From the NCBI GenBank assembly GCA_017591395.1, contig WEDG01000305.1:1-64000 (forward strand): a stretch of 64,000 nucleotides of DNA, read 5' to 3'. Position numbers and translations under genes: made by a program. Under the pieces are notes generated by a model. That model ran no database searches, was not told the DNA's origin, and worked only from the letters and a program-made list of their open reading frames with translations. Of the stretch, positions 37,991-49,145 are shown one piece after another; positions within the stretch are counted from its first letter, which is position 1, and each line of letters begins with the position of its first letter. The stretch comes from Schistocephalus solidus. Lineage: Eukaryota; Platyhelminthes; Cestoda; Diphyllobothriidea; Diphyllobothriidae.

Positions 37991-38887
37991 ATCCACCGGT
38001 CAAAATTTATCGGTCTTTGACACTGCCTCCTCTTCAAATAGGAGCATTAAATTAGGCTATTAAATTCCACGTTCAGCCCCGCTTCCTTCTAAAGTACCCC
38101 GTATATGATAGTTTGGTGGTAATTGCATTTAACCTTTTGCCTCTTACTGCGCCCCTGCTTTGTTTTCCTTTAGTAACACGAGTAAGATCTGTTTAACTAA
38201 AGGCTAAATAATATCGGTCATCTCGCCTGGATGAATCGGTTTGCGGTTCAAGCAGTTCCATCGGCATTCCGGCAGGTTGGGCGCAATGCCTAACATGGGG
38301 TGAAAGCTCTCATCTAACACGCCCTCGACAGCAATTACGAACTCACAGAGACTTACTATAGCTCGATCAATGCATGCTTTATGCCAGTATGGGACCGTTG
38401 TTTGTTCAGTGCCCAACGCAACATTCTGGGCCGGGGTGAGAAAGGAGGAGGGTAGTCAGCAGTCAAGCCAACTGCGTTTAATGGTACTTTTAGGCAACCC
38501 GAAAACAGACCAGAAAACATAGACCCGAACAGTGGTTTGTATTCACTTGCCTAGGCCAATTTTTTAGGCAAACGTTTGGGAGTACAGGATTAAAAATAAT
38601 GCGAACGCTTTGCGTGGTGGCAGGCATAATGGCTTTGAGCTTTGGATAAATAGTTTAGAGCAATCAGCGCAGTTATGATTAGGCAGAGTACCGAGCCGCT
38701 TAAGAACAAAAGAGCGTGTAGCACTGTTTTCTAAGCTTAACTGACGATTTTAACTCTTCACTGGGCTGCAGAGAAACTGGTCTTCCCTAGTCAAATTTGG
38801 TTAGACCTTAACTGAGGAAAATGAGATTTAAAGTAGGTTCTTATGTACCGGTGGTCAGGAACGTAACATGCGACCCAACGTAGGGAA
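37991..38887. other. Intron-like DNA without recognised gene
   Basis: A minus-strand frame at 38204-38416 has no motif or clear splice sites. Confidence 0.35.
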
Positions 38888-39405
38888 AAAAGGTTAGGTC
38901 AGTATTTAATATGTGACCGTACTACATTCCAACTTAACCCTAATACTATCCAATGTGTTCGTCAGGGTAAGCATTGGTTGCCGGGGCAGTCTGGTCACAC
39001 AATATCTCGTTGGCGGCAGGAGGATTAAATTGCAACTTCAAAAGCGGCGACTATTAGGACGCCAGGTTAGTTTCAAACTTTATTCGGTTAAGTTTGATAA
39101 TGAGAGATCGCACGACACAAACCTCCTTCTTATGCCCGTCAAGGGTCCTTAAAAAGTGCGTTAGGCAGCTAGGAATTATATCGGTTGTGTGGGGTATGTC
39201 CACCGGATCTGCAAACTTGTCTGAGCAACAAACTATTATGCCACCCTACCGACCCGGCAACGAATGCTGACACTAAAAAACAATGGATAGGTTTAGGATT
39301 AGGTTGGCGCTCTCCTATTCGTAATTTAACCCGATCCATAGAAATCCTATTACCACCGGTCACATATTACTCGCTGACCTATTACTTTATTGTCGATAGG
39401 TGAAC
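38888..39405. repeat. Foldback repeat family B, copy 3
   Basis: The left arm holds ggtcagtatttaatatgtgacc and ctatccaatgtgttcgtcag. The right arm, in reverse complement, holds ggtcagcgagtaatatgtgacc and cctatccattgttttttagtg. Both arms continue into gcattggttgccgggg/gcattcgttgccgggt. No coding frame lies inside. It lies in a plakin intron, 320 bases past the exon 39726-40044 donor. Confidence 0.75.
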
Positions 39406-39725
39406 CGAAGTTGTGGCATTGTCCGTCTTTCGATATAAATAGCTATGTTGCAAGCTCCAATGTCCTTAACTGAGCATAGTCTAATTTTTCATTAGAAAGA
39501 AGTAGATTATAGGGTAATAGGATTTATTTCCTTCCTAGAACGCCCGTTTCATTCATCCTTAGTCGATATTTTCAATTTAGAACAATGACTCGTACATTTC
39601 CAAGACATCCTGCAAGAAATCTGAAGGGTCTCAATAATAACCGTCTTTATGGCCCCATCTGGCAATTTTCAGTCCGTGGAAAAATAGAAAGCGCACTTAC
39701 TCCTCGAGGAGATTGATCGACTTAC

Positions 39726-40044
39726 TTGGAATATTCCTCGAAATTGACTTTCTCATTGGAGCATGAATCGACACTCAGGATGTCCATGCGCACGGCGTCC
39801 TCGAAGGAGAGTTTCTCATTGGTGGTCGTGTCATAGACGAAGAAGCGTTGTTTCTGCTCTTCTTCACTGAGCCGCACCTCTTCAGATTCTGAGGAGACGC
39901 CCTCGAAACCCGCGATGCCACGCTTCATCGCACCGCGAATACTTAGCTGCCGTTTTCTAGCCGTATCGTATACTGCCGTGATTCGTTGCCTGAGTGTGGG
40001 GTTCTTGATGATGACGTAACCCACATCCAGATCCAATGAAGTGT
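39726..40044 (-). CDS. Plakin-like gene, exon 6 (plakin-repeat-like)
   Basis: The acceptor cacatttaag (AG 40046-40045) and consensus donor GTAAGT (39725-39720) bound 319 bases with no stop. The first two bases complete an Asp codon from exon 41579-41965. The last two are completed by the first base of exon 32999-33165. The protein reads GYVIIKNPTLRQRITAVYDT, then RKRQLSIRGAMKRGIAGFEG, and later FFVYDTTTNEKLSFEDAVRM. The repeated pattern of a Tyr-Asp-x-x-Thr turn, a Leu-Ser pair and an Ala-rich helix is that of plectin/plakin repeats. The exon also contains an acidic linker (SSESEEVRLSEEEQKQR). This is the strongest coding exon in the window. I infer a cytoskeletal cross-linker from the repeat pattern only. 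Confidence 0.75.
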
Positions 40045-41578
40045 CTTAAATGTGTCAAGAGGAAGGTTGAGAGGAGAATCACTACCTCTTCGTATTAAAA
40101 ATATAAGTAATGGAGTAGAGCGATATCACACATCCCCTATTTCGTTCCATACCAACGTCAGATGGGTATGATGTTATAACGGTTGGAAGCCTCCCCGTCA
40201 TTCACCTCCTGCAGATTTGATTGTCAGTGTAAATTTGTCTTCTCGACCAGAAGTTTATAAAACAGATTAGTCGGGTTTTTCTTATTGGGCTGTTAACAAG
40301 TAAAGATATATCCTTTGGAGCCTCCAGGGAGGTTTTGTCCTGCCTTGGAGGTGATGCCTCTTTTCAAACTCGATTGTTACAAGCTGGAATTGTGATTCTT
40401 TGCTATTTGTTTTTAGCACTTTTGCAGTAATGACCCTTGGCCATCCAGTAGACGTTTAAAACCCAGCTGTGTAGATCACGCTGCCGTCAGTGGTCTTGTT
40501 GAGGAGATATTTTTACATTCAAGGCTGTTTATGATGGATTACGTAAGTCCAGGTTTTGACTTATACCAATATCTACCTAGTTGGCTTATGTAAGCATGCT
40601 ACGCATAAAAAGCTAGGATCACGATTTTGGATTGGCGTTCATTTTTGTCGGTTAGGACTGGAATTGAGGGTTGGGGTTTCGGTTGGAGTCAGGTTTGCCT
40701 GCCGCATATCGTCTTACCCAATCCAATCTTCTTTAACAAGCAAACTAGAATTACTTGTTTTCCGGGCGTTTAGATGCCCTTGCTTCGCATGCTTTTAAAT
40801 TCTGAGGTCTATTCCTGCATTTTGCTAGAGAAATGAAACAAATAGCAAAATGCGATTTTTCCTATTGCAGCGTCCATCTCCTGTACTGATAAAATGAATA
40901 GTAGCATTCATCTCATTTTACAGGAGTCCCTATACTCCATTTTCTCACTGGGCTTACATATTCAGTCTTTGCCTCATAGCTTCAAGGGAATGAAGTAGAC
41001 ATTATCTGAAGAACTGGAGTGCATATACCTGAACACACAAGGGGCTCTCTGTGGGATGATGAGCCGAACCCTCCAAACTGCAGCAAAAAAAATTGATAAA
41101 ACAAGCTTATTTTGGCTTTTGGGAAGTATGTGTGCTTTTATTGTAGTAAATCTTCCAGACACTATCTAAGCCGATTACCCTAAAACTTTTCCAATGGTCG
41201 AATATCCAAAATTCAGGGATAAGTACTATCTATAAAGAGAAAAGGAATGGACTGACCAGTTTTCTAATAATCTGTTTTCAACTGGTGCTGACGCACAGGG
41301 GATTTCGACACAAGCGGTCGTCGATCTCCGGCTGACCTATCTACCGCTGACTTATTCCATCTGCTAAACTGGTGAACAGGGTTTTCCCCATGTTCCTTCT
41401 TTCTTCCCCTCTCTGAAATGTGCTACATAAAAATGCTACATAAACTATGTTCAGTTTTAAAGAGTTGCTTTACAGGTGCCTAACGCCGCATGCACGCAGA
41501 GGCTGTTGGAGCAGGTAACGATAAACCCCAATGTTTCGGGAATTTATTGGTTTACCATGTGCTGCCTAGGCCACTCAC
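40045..41578 (-). other. Intron between plakin-like exons 5 and 6
   Basis: Bounded by donor GTGAGT (41578-41573) and acceptor AG at 40046-40045. It contains a TTAGGG-like G/T-rich patch near 40645-40700 and no other recognised feature. Confidence 0.6.
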
Positions 41579-41965
41579 CAGATAGCGCCTTGCAAAGTTT
41601 CTTCCCAGCATTGTTCTTCTTCAGCATAGCCATCGGAAAGACAGGTCCATCATCGAGGAAGGCGCTGTTTCTGCCGCGGTGGCCTGCTCGCTTCTTGGAG
41701 CCACTAGTAGGGAGATCAATGGATCGGTAGCGGCTGGCGTACTGACGAGCGATAGTCAGGTCACCGGTGCCCCAGGGTTCGTTCGGTCGGCGTGGTGACA
41801 TGCTGGCCGCCTTCTTGCGCAACGTGATATGATACTCCTTCACTGTCTGGTCGCCGTCAGTGGTGTCCTTGGTGGGAGCCTCGTACACAAGCATGCGCCC
41901 ATACGCACCTGGTGGAGGAGGCGGGAGTCCTTCCACTTTGCTGCTCTCTCTGGAATGAGCCTTCC
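41579..41965 (-). CDS. Plakin-like gene, exon 5
   Basis: Acceptor tatattccag (AG 41967-41966) and donor GTGAGT enclose 387 bases. The frame begins with two bases that complete a codon from exon 43747-43884 and ends with one base completed by exon 39726-40044. The product has a short Pro run (EGLPPPPPGAYGRMLVYEAP), then a basic, Ser-rich stretch (KEYHITLRKKAASMSPRRPN). It continues with RYRSIDLPTSGSKKRAGHRG and ends LKKNNAGKKLCKALS. I see no catalytic motif. It reads as a disordered, basic linker between the plakin-domain-like exons and the repeats. Its codons are GC-rich, unlike the flanking intron. Confidence 0.68.
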
Positions 41966-43746
41966 CTGGAATATAAATGGAACTGTTTAGGTAGTCCTCT
42001 CGATTGGACAGGACAAGGGAATAAAAAACCAGTAATAAGGGTGGCTTTGAGCAAAATTCTAGAGGAAGTAGGTTAGGGTTGGGATTTGTGTTAAGATTAG
42101 GTTTAGCGTTAGGGTCAAAGGGAAGGGGTACGGTTATGGTTTGTGTTGTGGTTATCGGTAGGAAAGGAAAATCTAACGGGTGTTTTTATTCCCTGTTTCC
42201 GCTTTTCGGGGCACGTGACCGATTCACATTCAATAAAGTTTATTATCCTGGTTACCTGTCGGCACGCGGACTATGCAAAACGTTTCTAGGCCCTGTGACG
42301 GGAAGAGGGGAGGAAAAGACAACTTCCAGGGGTTGTTAATTTATCGCACATGCAACTCTTCTGTGCTTTATCTGGGTGCCTTTGGTATTTTTTCTGCTCT
42401 CCATTCGCATGTAAATTTTTTTATATGTACATCGGTTAGCCTACTCTGCCCATTATTTGCCTATTTTCACCCCTCTTTGTTCAGTTGAATTACAAGAATG
42501 AGGTCATCAGCACACGATGCTGGCGCCGTTTTGAAGGAAGTCCAGCTTGACCTACATTCTGCGACTTATTCAAGGACGACTCTTCATGATGTTGATAAAT
42601 GCTGTCTTTGGCCATTCGTTTGTGATCTTTCTGGTGTTATGTGGTTTGTGTGCCCAATCTTATCCACAAAGAATGGAGGATTTTTACTGAGCATTTTGAA
42701 ATTATACTTTCAAAATAAAGCGTATCTTATTCTCAAATTCCCTCTGTCCCACCCACAGGCGAATTTTTTGTCAACGAAGGTGATTTTCGGTTCCATCACC
42801 AGTAATCTATACAATATGCACTTGAGTGCTCATTTTTTTAGTAATGCGATAAGACATCGCGGTTGCAAAATATTAAACGCCTGTGGGGATTGCAGTTCTC
42901 GCCCACGGCACCCTAAATAATTCAGGCTGATCTGGAGGACTTAACCTAATCTGAGCTCGGCTGAGCTCATGCTACTTGGAGAGCTGTGCAGTTCAGCTGA
43001 CGCCTGCCGATCTACCAGATCACTGACAAAGTTTCGGCTATTTGAAGGAAGAACCCAGGCGCTGCTCCTCTATCGCTATGCAAAATTTTGACGTCCAATT
43101 CGTTGGTTTGCGTGGCGGTTGCTCCCTGAAAATTTTTGCATGGACTGCAACATCATCAGGAAAGGCAATACCCTCCACTGTCCAGGATGACTGGAGATGA
43201 CAATGAAATGACTGAACTTTAAATCGGTAGTGCATAGTTAGTTTTGGAATGAGTGGAAACTAACACGACCATTGACATCTAATTTACCCTGTCAATCTGA
43301 TGTCATCGGGTTTGGGATTTGTTGAAACAATGTGCCTCGATTTGGCGCATACCTGTACCCGCGCGCCAGCAAGTCATTCGGCTGACATTCGAAGGTTCCA
43401 ATTGAGCCTGACCAATCCCTGAAACAGAGAGGCTCTGTCTGGTTTTCGACCAATCAGGGCTATCCAAACCGGCTAATCAATTTTAAGGCTGTATAGGATA
43501 CAATGCTCGCTGTCAGCTGGCGTTTAACTTCATCTCTTTCTATTGGGGGCCTACATGAAGGTCAATGGCATGAAAACAATGCTACTTATGTACCGAGCTC
43601 GCTGGTAATCTCTTGCGTGTTTTGGCTTAACATAGACTGCCCAGTAAGCTTTCCAGCTGAATTCGGACTTCGGAACTCACTGCGGCGGTGAATCAAAAGT
43701 CACAAATCTAACACGCAAATTTCGGAAAGGATAATCCGACAAATAC
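41966..43746 (-). other. Intron between plakin-like exons 4 and 5
   Basis: Contains a small foldback (caagggaataaaa near 42013 and its complement near 42185) around a degenerate TTAGGG-like tract. A plus-strand frame at 42498-42920 has no motif. A patch at 43020-43240 is open on the minus strand but lacks splice borders, and I do not call it an exon. Confidence 0.5.
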
Positions 43747-43884
43747 CAGGGTTACCGCCGTGGCGAGATACGTTGTGTGGCGACTCAGACGTCTTGCACG
43801 AAGCTACCTCCGGTCGTTGGTAATCGGCGAGGGGTACCTGTACCGGCATCGGTATCCTCTGCCTTTCGTAGTAAGATTGTCTAC
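43747..43884 (-). CDS. Plakin-like gene, exon 4
   Basis: 138 bases between acceptor aatcacgag (AG 43886-43885) and donor GTATTT. The leading GT completes a Gly codon from exon 53218-53377, and the single trailing base is completed by exon 41579-41965. The frame reads RQSYYERQRIPMPVQVPLAD and QRPEVASCKTSESPHNVSRH, with Gly-Gly-Asn-Pro at its end. There is no recognised domain. It is probably a linker between the plakin domain and the repeat region. The acceptor lacks a strong pyrimidine tract, so its exact start is the weakest point of this exon. Confidence 0.55.
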
Positions 43885-44550
43885 CTCGTGATTCGTCTAG
43901 AAATGGCACCAACTTCGTTCTGCAAATTCAAAAAAATATCATCCAATAAATACCAACAACTGAATGCTTTAATTCACAGTCTGTTCAGGAGGAACCTAGG
44001 CCGTTAGCTGCCTAATTGTTAGCAACTTTCACCGGCTTCTGAGGCAGAACCGAACAAAAGGTAAAGATGGGTGCAACTGGTCTCGAGTGGTTTCGATATC
44101 CGTATTTCCTGTAGGCTGCGGTTTTGGAAGATCCGGATCCGAGATTTACTACATCTTGACAAATCGTTCGTAGCTTTACACACAGTATTTTTCCAAACTA
44201 CATGTCCGTTCCTACAATTACTGAACTGCAAAAACATCGAATTCAAAATATTGCATTTCAGTAGGCCTTTAAGGGAGAAAATGTTACTAATATGCGTTTC
44301 CAGTTTTCACAATCTTTGGAGGAAAACCTCTCTATTAATGAAATCGTCATGTCATTCTGCATATTCTTGAGTCTTTCACGAAACCATTTACTTCACCACG
44401 GAAAATTTAAAAAACGAACAAACATCATCGTTGAGTGACAGGTCTGAAATTTAGAGTCAATTTGCTGGAAAATGCTTAGGTACTTTATATTTTTGCATCA
44501 TGGTCTGCGGTTTTTATGTTCATAGGGTTTGCATTGCGACATGTAGCATA
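43885..44550 (-). other. Intron segment, nothing recognised
   Basis: Part of the 9.3-kb intron between plakin-like exons 3 and 4. Open frames on both strands (44019-44246 and 44071-44370) overlap and lack motifs. Confidence 0.4.
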
Positions 44551-45098
44551 TGTTGATAAAGTGGAACCGACAAAGACAAGTGAGACTGGAATGGCCATTT
44601 CTGGCTCATAGCCGTCATCAGCCAGTCATACTCAATCGCAAGTATGGCACACCTGGGATTCGAACCCACGACTTTTGGTAATTGAGTCAAACCTTCTACC
44701 AGTGAGCCACGGGCTCGTTGTTTTGTAGGTTGCGATCGGGAATATGATGATAGTGTGTTGCTCACCGATCTGCTCAAGGAGCATATATAGCAACATATGC
44801 TTCATGTCGCTATGCGACCGCCTGCGAGGGCTCTAGTCTGAGCCTCAGGGCACAACGGAACATACATGTTCCTTAAGCAGATCTGTGAGCAACACACTAT
44901 CATCATATTCCCGATCGCAACTGACAAAACAACAAGCCTGTGGCTCAATTGTAGAGCGTTCGACTCAATTACCAAAGGTCGTGGGTTCGAATCCCAGGTG
45001 TGCCACACTTGGGATTGGGTATGACTGACTGATGACGGTTAATAAGCCAGAAATGACCGTTCCGGTCTCCCTTGTCTTTGTCGGTTCAACTTTATCAT
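44551..45098. repeat. Palindromic head-to-head SINE pair
   Basis: Two tRNA-derived SINEs face each other with about 240-base arms (44551-44795 minus, 44855-45098 plus) and a loop of about 60 bases. The right copy shows box A (ctgtggctcaattgtagagcg), box B (gtgggttcgaatcccaggtg), a body (gggtatgactgactgatgac) and a tail (ggtctcccttgtctttgtcgg). The left copy repeats these in reverse complement with few differences. Arms match even outside the tRNA part (gctcaccgatctgctcaagg with its complement). The acceptor stem does not pair properly, so these are SINE heads, not tRNA genes. The pair lies in an intron of the plakin-like gene. Confidence 0.85.
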
Positions 45099-47402
45099 AT
45101 ATATAATATATTATCGAGGTTCATATTTTTTCGGGTCCATGTTTTAAGTGGACACACGTTCCTATAGTTGTAAGATAATTTAATATAACAAGAATAATTA
45201 AACAATTTCGTAAATAGACTACGTGAACCCGAGGGTTTTTCATTAAGCATCCACTAGACGTCAAGGAATTGTGATTTACGAATTTCGTATTGTTGGCTTT
45301 TAAACAGTCAACCTCATAAAGACATATGTGGCCAGACTGTTGATTCATCTGTTAAAGAATTCCAGAATGAGCATGGAATTTTTGCAATTAGCGAAAATGA
45401 TCGCCTACAGTTGTTACTTATTTAGTATTGTCTAGCTCGATAAGTAAGCTTACTACTGCAGCTGGTTGACAATTTATTTTAGATTAACATGCCTCAGATT
45501 ACTGATAAGCTTTAGATTATATATGATGCTTAACAGCGGTGCTTAAACCACTCTTAAGTGCGCATAATTTTTGCACCAAATATTTCTATACTACTGATAA
45601 TAGTTCCTGCGATCTGTGTACACTGCAGACGGAAAACAAAATACAACTCTCAGCTTGAAATCCTACTCTTCATATCTTGCTTAATTCGAATAAGATTGTA
45701 TGCAAAACTTGATCAGGTCTTCTTCGAACACTCATTTAACCCAAATGCTAGCGTGGAATTGCACTTTGCTACCGAGGTCCACTGGAGTCAGATAACATAT
45801 AGTGCACCCTGCGAACTTTGTCGTTTGTTATCGCCTTTAAGACAGCTGATATGCTATTATTGCAATATAACAAACAAATTTGGCTACGATCAGTAGATAT
45901 AATTTTGAACAAAAATTCGGAGATATATGAAGTAGATTCGAGCCCGGTATTCGCGGGCGTTATGGACAGTTTCTACTCGAGAATACCTGAAATCGGTGGA
46001 TACGTGGAACCTCTAGGAACGCTCACAACTGCATACTTTAATGTTAAAATACCGAATATACCGTAAGCTATCATCCTTAAACCCTTGAATTTTAATGCCA
46101 AAGTAGCTTACAGAAATACCTTAAAAATCTATGGCTTAGAGTTATACGTGAATTAACCTATAATCTTTACACTTATCTGAGCGAAATTAAGCAAGTTAAC
46201 CCTTAAATTCAGGCAGACAGATTAACTATTGATATTTGATAATTCGTAATTGATCTGTTGTCATAAAAAATATACAAATTTGCGAAAATAAATGAGAATA
46301 AAAATGGAATATTCTAGATATGTTCTATGAAAAAGTGAATCCAAGAATACTGAACCGTGAATCAGCGGAGATCAATGGTATACGTTAAAACATATTGTAC
46401 TCCATGGGGCCTAGTGCTCCGTTATGTGCAATTCATGCTGCAAGACAACCACACATGGTTCAGCCACCTGCGGTTAACTGCCCTGGGCCGATAGATTATC
46501 AATCTATATCGATTGACGTTAGAGAAATATCGCTTAGTCGCCCGCTCGCTTTTGTCCGGGCAATCACAACTGGCGTCGCTTGCATCTGGGCTGTTTCTGT
46601 GCGCCCCGTCATAGTTGAGATTGTCTTTTGAACTGTTCCCACACATTTGTGTTTTCGGAACCATCTGTACGTCCTTCACCGTTCTAGCCAGAAACCATCC
46701 TTCTCTTTATTTATGACCTTCATGCCCAAAGGCGTAAGTTTGTCTCCCTCAAATACAACGAACCACACTTATGGGAGTCTTTTTCTATAAAACGTTTTCT
46801 TAAAAATTAAAATTACAATTACAACGAAAACAATTGTAGACACACCTTTCGGCAGACGTCGCAGAGCCTGATTTATGGAGCGCTCTTACGTGTATCGGCA
46901 CAGAACCCTCTTTCTGAAAGTGTCGTAGTGCTGTCGATAGTTGCTGTTTACGGTAGTAGAAGCAAATGGCAGAAAGTCATTACGGAAATATTTTCGGAAA
47001 CACAAAAACCAGTAATGACTGGCATCATTCAAACCAGTTACCGCTAAATTGTTTCATCGCAAACGGTCATTTTTAACCATCACATTCAGTAAGCTTACTA
47101 GTAAATGACAGTAAGACTCGTCAAAAAACCTTTGTTCGGTAAGCTCTAGTTTTCTTATGGAAAATACGTTCGATTTTGCTCGTTTGTCAACATACAAATT
47201 TAAAAAATCTTATAGGATATGGCAGATTTATAAACCAAACTCTCTAGGATCTTCGCCTGTATCAAGAATAATTAAGTGAACATGGATAATTCGTAAATAT
47301 TTCCTTGCGTAATGCTGCACGCCCCACTTTTGTCGTCTCCGCAGTCTCGAAAAATTACCATACATCACAATTCTAAACTTCAATATCGAGACGAGATTTT
47401 GT
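45099..47402 (-). other. Intron DNA with unassigned open frames
   Basis: The plus-strand frames 45558-45896 and 45818-46066 overlap, and the second reads VDSSPVFAGVMDSFYSRIPE. A GTAAGC follows it, but I find no acceptor free of stops. The stretch 46395-46679 is open on both strands. None is supported as a gene. Confidence 0.35.
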
Positions 47403-47420
47403 TTATATATATATATATAT
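47403..47420. repeat. TA microsatellite at the 3' end of PLE copy 2
   Basis: A pure TA run of nine units touches the terminal base of the pseudo-LTR. Confidence 0.9.
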
Positions 47421-47578
47421 AATTGAAGCGAAAATGCGCGTCCCCGGGCATAAATCAGAAGAAGAGGCGATCACGGGAACAATAGGTTTAATATTCTGAC
47501 GTTTCAAAATCAAACAAGATTCCATCGTCGGAGGTAGGTTCAGTACGGCGCCTCACAGTATTTATGGGTTCTGAACAT
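47421..47578 (-). repeat. 3' pseudo-LTR of PLE copy 2
   Basis: Identical to 50361-50518 except at 47495 (T against C at 50435). On the element's sense strand it contains CCGACGA (47531-47525) and GAAACGTC (47505-47498) with a GAATC/GATTT stem between them, the layout of a hammerhead ribozyme core. Confidence 0.92.
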
Positions 47579-47877
47579 GCTGACTCTACAGCAATTCGTG
47601 CAGGGTGCACTGCATGGGGGTGGGGGAGTTAATGGCTGTCCTACTGATCATTGATTTGTTTCTCCCTCGCCTCGCCTGGGGGCTGTGTCGGGATGGCAAG
47701 TGTCATTGACCTCGTCTGCATTGCCCGCGTTTGTTGTCCCGGACCCGCATGTCTGTTTCTCGTGCCTCGTTTGCATCTGTCCGTGCACGTCTCATCGGTG
47801 GTTGCTGAGTCGTTGCCGGTGTCTCCGTTCCTATCGGTTGGCGACGCCCATCATCGGTGTTCGTACGCAAACTATGT
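47579..47877 (-). other. 3' untranslated part of PLE copy 2
   Basis: Sequence between the stop of the endonuclease frame and the 3' pseudo-LTR. It includes a G-rich patch (gggggtgggggag near 47616). The plus-strand frames 47651-48069 run over it and into the coding region antisense. Confidence 0.6.
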
Positions 47878-49145
47878 TCACCCTGCATCCATGTTCATGC
47901 CTGGCCGGAGGTCTTGCTGGTTCGTGTTCTCCGCGGTTATCACATTGAATGTGTTGGTGTGTTGCATAGGTTCACCCAGGCATGTGTTCTGGCTCGTTAT
48001 GCGTTTGCTCGCGACCGCGAACAGTTTGACTTCTTGCCTGCGATTCTGTTGATTGAGCCGCACTCTTAAGGCCTGGTAGGCCGCCGGGAGAATCGTACAG
48101 CGGTTAATGGAAGAAGGTATGGTGAGCCAGGCTTCGAGCGTTTCTCTGGCTGTTTGGTCGATAACTCGGCCTAGGATTTCGGCGTCATGGAAAGAAAAGG
48201 TGTGTCCAGAGGCCGCACAGTGTTCCGCCACCAACGAGAGCTGATCCATCCTTCTTACAGCCCTTGCGTGCTCACTCATGCGGGTCTGTAGTCGCTTACC
48301 GGTCTCTCCGACATAGTTCGCCTCACAGGAACCGCACTGAACACGATAGACGACGTTCGCCGTTTCGCCGCGTGACAGGGGGGCCTTGGGTCTCATGACC
48401 AGACGTCTTATTGTCGCCTCAGGTTTGTGGGCGACGCCGATCCCCAATGGTTGTAAGAGACGCGCAACAGCTTCAGATATGTTCTCGATATATGGCATTG
48501 CCCGCCACACTTTCAGTGGTTCTATCACTGGTCTTATAACTTGCCTCGGAAGTCTGCTGCGTTCTATGAAGCTACGAGGATAACCGTTGGAGGTGAACAT
48601 TCGTTGAAGATAGTGGAGCTCGGCTGCTTTGTCAACTTTCTCGCTACAATGAGTTTCCGCCCTTTTGTAAAGCGTCCGTACGCAGCTACGTTTGTGACAC
48701 AATGGGCGGTTACTTTGGTAACTGAGGACTTGACGTGTGTTGGTGGCCTTTCTATATACCGTTGTCCTTAGACTGCCGTCGGTCTTACGGTGGACTAGGA
48801 CGTCTAAGAACGCCATTTGACTGTTGGCCTCAGCCTCCATTGTGAACTGAATGTCCGGATAGATGGAGTTCAGGAGAGCGTGAACTTCGGCGACCATTTC
48901 GCGTTTGAGAACGACGAAAGTATCGTCCACATACCTTGCCCAAAATATTGGTCTGTGGTTCGTGAACACACGTGTCTCTAGCTTTTGAAGGACCGCCTCA
49001 GCAATGAAACCAGACAGCGGCGAACCCATCGGAGTCCCTTTAATCTGTTCGTAGACTGTTCCCTCAAAGGTGAAGTAGGTTTTGAGGCAGAAAGTGAGCA
49101 GCTGGATGAGGTGCGCCCGTTTAGGCTTATTGATTACCCTCGTCA
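47878..49145 (-). pseudogene. PLE copy 2: RT C-terminal half and GIY-YIG endonuclease
   Basis: One long frame joins the RT palm and thumb to the endonuclease. It has KGTPMGSPLSGFIAEAV, the catalytic YVDD box (48933-48922), FTMEAEANSQMAFLDVLVH and SCVRTLYKRAETHCS. The GIY-YIG signature follows as NVVYRVQC and NYVGETGKRL (about 48345-48295), then HARAVRR and HCAASGHTF. All residues I would expect in the RT active-site box are present. It is separated from motif A by a frame change near 49140 (compare the YDDAGESVKRG stretch of copy 1). Apart from that change this half is intact, whereas copy 1 is broken between RT and endonuclease. Confidence 0.88.

Noticed and set aside
42498..42920. A 140-codon plus-strand gene
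   Set aside because: No motif, no splice sites, AT-rich second half, and it lies within an intron of the minus-strand gene.
44930..45005. A tRNA gene
   Set aside because: Box A and box B are present but the acceptor and anticodon stems do not pair, and the same sequence continues into a SINE body and tail.
45558..46066. Two overlapping plus-strand frames as exons
   Set aside because: A GTAAGC follows the second, but I found no acceptor that gives a stop-free exon, and no family motif.
47651..48069. Plus-strand open frames of up to 133 codons
   Set aside because: They are antisense to the PLE copy 2 endonuclease and its 3' region, which has clear homology on the minus strand.
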